Origin: an uncultured Bacteroidota bacterium
GTDB lineage: Bacteria > Bacteroidota > Bacteroidia > Flavobacteriales > TMED113
Direction: 5' to 3'
Length of the DNA: 6,774 nt
Assembly: GCA_902520385.1 (NCBI GenBank)
Contig: CABYOB010000030.1
Coordinates: 1 to 6,774, forward strand
A program made the position numbers and the translations under genes. The notes beneath the pieces were generated by a model. That model was not told where the DNA came from. It did no database searches and saw nothing but the letters and a program-made list of their open reading frames with translations. Shown piece after piece: positions 1-6,000 of this stretch; the first letter of the stretch is position 1, and every line of letters begins with the position of its first letter.

Positions 1-12
1 TTCTCGTATTCA
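1..12 (+). other. Probable end of a signal peptide
   Basis: The first residues read F-S-Y-S-Q. Bacteroidota Sec signal peptides very often end in a hydrophobic stretch followed by F-S-x-S with Q at or near the new N-terminus. The cupredoxin strand begins a few residues later, which fits a mature protein starting about here. The hydrophobic core and start codon are not in the window, so this is inference from four or five residues. Confidence 0.4.
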
Positions 13-3000
13 CAACCTACGAATGAAACAATACAAGCGGGAGCATATTATTATAGCCCAAATGTATTAGAAATTGAAGTTGGTTCAACAGTAACTTGGT
101 TGAATGTAGGAGGTTTACATGATGTGAATTTTAATATTAATTCAATAACTTCAGAAAGTTTTAATAATCCAGAGTCTTTATTAGATGAATCTGGAGCAGC
201 TTTATTACCTGCTGTATATGCACAAAATTCTGACAATCCTGTTGAAATAGGTTCTTACACTTTCATGACTCCAGGTACATATAACTATGATTGTTCTGTT
301 GGTTTGCATGCTGAACAAGGAATGGTTGGTCAAATAATAGTAACTTATGTTGCTTACCCTGGTTGTACAGATAATGATCCAGCTACCAATGGAGGTGTAG
401 CTTGTAATTATGATTCAACAGCTAATGAAGATGATGGCTCTTGCCTTTACAATGGTGTTTGCTGTGAGGCTCTTACACCAGAGTGTTTAGCTTGTCAACA
501 ATGTGTAACTCCTGAGCAATTTTGTGCAGGTCAAGGTTGGACTTTTCCAGGATGTGAAAATTATGAAATTTTAGGTTGTACAGACGATGGATTACAAGAC
601 TGGTCTCCATTTCCAGGAAATCAAGCAGACAATTTTAATCCAGATGCTAATACTGAAGATGGCTCTTGTTTGTATTGGGGTTGTGGAAATCCAAACAATA
701 ATTTAATATTAATTGGTACTTTCTTAGATGAAGGAGAAGACGGTTGGGATGGAGCATCAATGACTGTACTTAATGTTTGGGATGAATCAGAATATTATGA
801 AGTAGGAGAAGAAGTTTTTTATTTCACATTAAGTGATGAAATAGGTTATACTTTACCGGGCCCTGCCTCAGTTGACAATAATGGAGATGGAGTAATTAAC
901 TACGAAGATTGTCCTGAATGCCCATTGAACCCAGATTATGAAGGTGAATGGGGTTATGTAGTTACTTTTTGTGCTCCAGATGATTTACTAGATGGTTGTT
1001 ATAATTTAATAGTTGACTATCCTAATGACGCTTCAACAAGTCCAGAAATGTCATGGCAAATCCAAAATGCTGAATTTTCTGTATTTGCTTTAACTGGTGC
1101 TGCTGGATTTGATCAAACAAGTGGATCAGCTTGCGAGGGTAACGAAGGAGAGGACGGATTTGACTTTTATGACATTAATGTAGTTTCTGTTGAATACAAC
1201 GAGGGAATTGTAAATACTGTTATATCAAATACTGGTAATGAAACAACACCAATTGGAGGTTATACTTGGATTCTAATTGATGGCTCCGCGGTTTTTGTTG
1301 ACAATCCTCCATCATGGCCCTTTGGTTCATCTAATAATTTTTCTTATGATGTTTCAGAATTTGTTGCAGATTTAGGACCAGGTAACCATACACTTACAAT
1401 ATGGGCTAACGGTGGATCTGAAGAGCCTTTAGGTCAACAGTATGGTTGGGCAGAAGAAGATATGAATTTATTTGAATTTATATATGAAACATTTTATGAA
1501 AATAATACAATGACGATTGATTTTGAAATCCCAGAATTGCCAGGCTGTTTAGATCCATGGGCTAGTAATTATGATTCCTTAGCTAATTTAGATGATCAGT
1601 CTTGTGATTATTCATGTGAAGCACCTAGCCAATCTAGTTCAATTATTGTTAATGACAGTCAAGATCCAAATGAAATTGGTTGGAGTATTCAAACAATAGA
1701 TGGAGGCGTAATTCTTGAGGCTTTACCTGGGAATGCGTCGCCTTATGACAGTTCAGATTTTTCTAATACAGGACTTTGTTTAGAACCAGGTTGTTATATG
1801 CTTGTGATGACAGATACTTATGGAGATGGCTGGAATGGAAATACTTTAGAAATGTTTGGAGATACATATTTTATTCCGTCTACTGGTTGGACGATATATG
1901 ATGGTGGGGATTATCAAGAAGAATTATTTGCAATTGGTTTAGGTTCATGTGATTTTTATTTAGGGTGTACAGATTCTTCAGCAGCTAATTTTAATATAAA
2001 TGCATTACAAGACGATGGTAGCTGTACGTATGATTGTTCTGCTTTTGAAGGTGCAGATTATGAATCTATTGAAATTACTGTAGGAGGAGGATCTTCACAG
2101 AGTGAAGTAGGTTGGGAGATTGTAGATGCAGAAGGAAACATAGTTATTTCTGCGTCATCTGATGATGATGATGATGAAAATGATGGTGCTCCATACGAAA
2201 ATGTAACATGTTTAGAAATAGGTTGTTACTCACTAAATATGTCGGATTCTTTTGGAGATGGATGGGAAGGAAATATTATGACTTTATCAACGGATGATGG
2301 TGTTTGGGAATTTACAATAGACGGAGCGAGTGGATCAGGTGAATTTGCTGTAGGCGACCCTTCTGCTTGTGGAATTGTATTTGGGTGTATGGATAATAAT
2401 GCAGATAATTATAACGAAAATGCAACTATAGATTTTCCAAGTGGAACTTGTGAGTATTCTTGTATTGGTTCCACACAGATAACAATTGAAGTTGCTGGTG
2501 GTAATTGGTCTTCAGAAGTTTATTGGGAGATATTAGATTCAGATGGTAACATCATGGTTGAAACTACGGCCAATGGTGATGGAGTACCAGGTGCGCCATA
2601 TTTTGCAAATAATTTATGTTTATCAGATGGTTGTTATACTTTGAATATGTATGATACTTTTGGAGATGGTTGGAATGGAGATGTTATTAATATAACAGGT
2701 GAAGGGGTAAGTGAAAATGCATCATTTACCATTGAAAATACTGGTGGAAGTGGAGATTTTTCTACCGCAGTATTTGGTGTTAATAATGATTCTTGTGTTG
2801 TAAGTGGTTGTACTGATTCCGAAGCAGAAAATTATAATGTAGAGGCAAATACAGATGATGGTTCTTGTGAATATAATTGTGAAACGTGGCTAGATACAGA
2901 AGAACTTTACTCATGTTATTGGTATGTATGGGTATTTAATTCATATGATTATACTGTTTCTGAGATGGAAGGTTTGGGATATGATTGTACTTGTGTCGAG

Positions 3001-6000
3001 GATCCTATTCCAGGTTGTACAGATCCAAATGCGGATAATTTTAATCCTAATGCAACTGAAGCAGATTCTTCATGTGAATATACTTGTAATGAGGATGAGG
3101 GAGAGATAACAACTCTTATTACTGTTGGAGGAGGAACTTGGCAGGGAGAAATTTCATGGCAATTATATGATGATGCTGGTATAATGATAGCTAATGGAGG
3201 AGCTCCTTATTCAAATGAAATATGTTTAATGAATGATATGTGTTATACAATTCAGATGAATGATTCTTATGGAGATGGCTGGAATGGTAACACTTTGACT
3301 ATTGGTGATTTTTCAACAAGTCTTTATGCAGGTAGTTCTGCATCAGGAGCGTATAATTGTATTATAGAATGTGATGTTGAAGAAACTTCTGTGGTAGTTA
3401 ATAATGGTTCTGGAACAACATTTGGATGGTCTATTACTAATAGTGCAGGTGATGTAGTTGCTGGTGGTGGCCCTGATTTTGATGGTGCAGTATGTCTGCC
3501 AGCTTCTGATTGTTATGACGTTAATTTGGCTAGTGCTGGAGGAAATGGAGATGAGGGTGCTACATTAACGATAGGAGATCAAACATTTGAGTGGTCTGGT
3601 TTTAGCTCTTGGTATTCAAATTATTATGAATCGGTTGGGTTAGGATGTCCAATATATGGATGTATGGACTCTTCTGCAGATAACTATAATCCAAATGCTA
3701 CTTTAAATCAAACTGATAGTACTAATGATGATGATCCTTGTGAATATTTTGGATGTACAGACTCAAATGCTATTAATTATGATCCTACAGCTAATGTTGA
3801 AGATGGTTCTTGTGATTGTGGAGAAGCTACATCATATATAATAAATATGACAGATTCTTTTGGAGATAGTTGGAACGGAAATAATCTTATTATTACAGGC
3901 TCTGATGGCTCAGTTGCAGGGACATTTACAATTGAGGGGAGTTATCCAGATGCTACGGATGGTCAAGCATCTGTTTGTTTATCTAATGATTGTTACACAG
4001 TTACTTGCGACGGAGGATCTTGGCAAGGAGAAGTTTCTTGGGAGATAGTTGATGGTTCAGGAAATGTTTTAGTTTCGGGAGGAGCGCCGTTTAATGGTTT
4101 AGCTTCAGTAGGATCTGAAGATGCTTGTGGAGACTTAATTGGATGTACCGATTCAGATGCTGATAATTATGATGAAAATGCACTACAAGATGATGGTTCT
4201 TGTCAGTATAGTTGTGCCGAAGAAGGGTTTGAGCCAATTACAATTAACAGTGGTGGTGGTTTGTGGCAAAATGAAATTTCATGGAATATTGAAGATTCTG
4301 AAGGTAATGCTATTTTTTCTCCTGGTTCAGGATTAGAGGCTGTTGGTTCTTTTTGGGCATGTATTAATCCTACTGAATGTTATACAATAAATATGATAGA
4401 TTCTTGGGGAGATGGTTGGAATGGAAATCAACTATTAATTAATAGTGAGACTTTAGGAGATTTAGAATACACTTTATTTGCAGGATTTAATGGTTCAGGT
4501 GAATTGGGTAATTGTCCGTTTGAATGTGATTATACGACTATAAGTGTTTCTGTAGGCGATGGAGATAGTTCTGAAGATTTTGGTTTTTCAATTACCGACT
4601 CAGAGGGTAATACTATTGCTTCCGGCAACTCAGATTTTGATGGACTTGCTTGTTTAGACTTAGATAATGGATGCTATGACATTGGTCTTTCAAGTGCAGG
4701 AGGTGGAGGATATGGAGATGCTTATCTTATCGTTGGAGAGTATTCATTTAGTTGGGATGACGGCACATCAGGTTTTTGGAGTTCAAACTTTGTTAATGTT
4801 ATTGGGGGAGGTTGTCCTGTTTATGGTTGTACTGACTCTGAGGCTGACAACTATGATCCAAGTGCAACAATAAATCAAGTTTCAGGTATAAATACTGCTG
4901 ATCCTTGTCAATATTTAGGATGTACTGACTCTAATGCTGTTAATTTTGATGAAACTGCCAATACAGATGATTCATCTTGTGATTATGGTTGTGAAGAACA
5001 GGGTTTATCTACCTATACGATTACTTGTGATGGAGGAACTTGGCAAACTGAAGTAAGTTGGACTATTACATCAACAAACGGAACATTAGTTGCATCAGGA
5101 GGAGCCCCATATAATGGTGCTGGTTGTTTTGATCCAAATCAATGTTATGAGGTAAGTATGACAGATTCTTTTGGAGATGGTTGGGATGGAAATATTCTTA
5201 ATGTTAACGGACAAGAGTTTACTTTCACATCAGGATTTAATTCAATTGAGTTTATTGAGGGAGTCGAAGGTTCCTGTGCAGATTTCGAAGGTTGTACTGA
5301 TCCAACAGCAGTTAATTTTGATTTTACAGCTGCATTAGATGATGGCTCTTGTGTATACACTTGTGCTGAAATAGGTCTTACAGAAGTGAATATATATATG
5401 AATACTAATGGTTTTGTGGCAGGATGGTATGGTAGTAGTTTAAATATAGGAGACGATTCATTTACTTTAAATGGTTTTTCTGAGACAATTTCTGTTTGTT
5501 TAGATTTATCAGAATGCCTAGATGTATCTGCAGGTGGAGGTATCATGCAATATCAAATTGGATGGGGAATTATTAGTGATTTAGGAGCTGATGGTATTCC
5601 AAATACTGACGATGATACAGTAATTCTTTCAGGATCAGCTCCATTTGCTGGAGATATAGGAGATTGTGATGTGCCAGGCTGTGTAGATATTACAGCTTGT
5701 AATTATGATGATGGAGCGGATGTAGATGATGGTTCGTGTACATATCCAAATGAGACTTATTTAGATTGTAATGGAGATTGTGTAAATGACACAGACTCAG
5801 ATGGTGTTTGTAATGAATTAGAAATTGTTGGGTGTACTGACAATACTGCAATGAATTATAATTCAAATGCAACTGATAATGAAGGTTGTATATATGAAAT
5901 TCTAGGTTGTACTGATCAAGTAGCTTCTAACTATAATGTGCTAGCTAATACTGATGATGGTACTTGTGATTATGGTCCTTGGGGAGAAATAACAACTACA

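Larger units (their letters stand above)
3013..5277 (+). repeat. Higher-order tandem duplication, two six-module blocks
   Basis: Block 1 (3013-4128) is A7-B4-B5-A8-A9-B6. Block 2 (4141-5277) is A10-B7-B8-A11-A12-B9. The A7-to-A10 offset is 1128 bases and the B4-to-B7 GDGWNGN offset is 1140. Shared peculiarities are the A-less B/B junction, the GDGWNGN-less variants B5/B8, the long A8/A11 with D-P-C and the directly adjoining A9/A12. Only the last module differs in order (B6 swapped, B9 standard). At 5290 a third start (A13) follows, but its next module is the swapped B10 and the block does not continue. Confidence 0.8.
361..5973 (+). repeat. A-module family: 16 copies of the two-cysteine GCTD...DDGSC repeat
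   Basis: The core pattern is G-C-[TMLV]-D, then A-x-N-[YF], then A, then D-D-G-S-C-x-Y, usually 23 residues with one Cys near each end. Copies in bases: A1 361-450, A2 574-675, A3 1543-1611, A4 1963-2031, A5 2383-2457, A6 2806-2874, A7 3013-3081, A8 3658-3747, A9 3751-3816, A10 4141-4209, A11 4825-4914, A12 4918-4986, A13 5290-5358, A14 5677-5745, A15 5830-5895, A16 5905-5973. A1, A2, A8 and A11 are longer (30-34 residues). A1 and A14 carry an extra Cys (135 and 1900). A8-A9, A11-A12 and A15-A16 are near-adjacent pairs. The module is common in secreted Bacteroidota proteins. The conserved Cys pair suggests an internal disulfide and the acidic loop possible calcium binding; both are inferred. 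They act as connectors between the larger modules. Confidence 0.93.

Noticed and set aside
51..236. 61-codon open frame on the - strand
   Set aside because: It is antisense to the cupredoxin domain, whose copper ligands show that the + strand frame is the coding one.
265..267. First in-frame ATG as a possible start codon
   Set aside because: It falls after the first copper ligand and in the middle of the cupredoxin fold. The frame is open upstream to the window edge, and residues 1-4 look like a signal-peptide end.
2924..3109. 61-codon open frame on the + strand in another frame
   Set aside because: It is a shadow of the A6/A7 linker region. Similar shadows at 3860-4048, 4139-4336 and 4667-4873 fall on repeat modules and have Met/Leu/Val-rich products without domains.
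3817..4128. Frameshift or mis-assembly as the cause of the swapped half-order in B6
   Set aside because: The frame stays open without disruption, all motifs on both sides of the hinge are intact, and two further copies (B0, B10) show the same order, so a single error cannot explain it.
5145..5546. 133-codon open frame on the - strand
   Set aside because: It lies fully antisense to A13, B9 and B10. Its Ser/Pro/Lys/Thr-rich product has no recognisable domain, and the + strand frame here has strong repeat conservation at the protein level. Long antisense openness is expected from the repeated codon pattern.
5690..5872. 60-codon His/Leu/Tyr-rich open frame on the - strand
   Set aside because: It is antisense to A14, the Asp loop and the start of A15. 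Its odd composition (many His and Asn) is what the reverse complement of Asp/Asn/Gly-rich coding DNA gives.
361..5973. Regularly spaced repeats as a CRISPR array
   Set aside because: The repeats are conserved in protein, not as exact DNA, have varied spacing of tens to hundreds of bases, and lie in one open reading frame.
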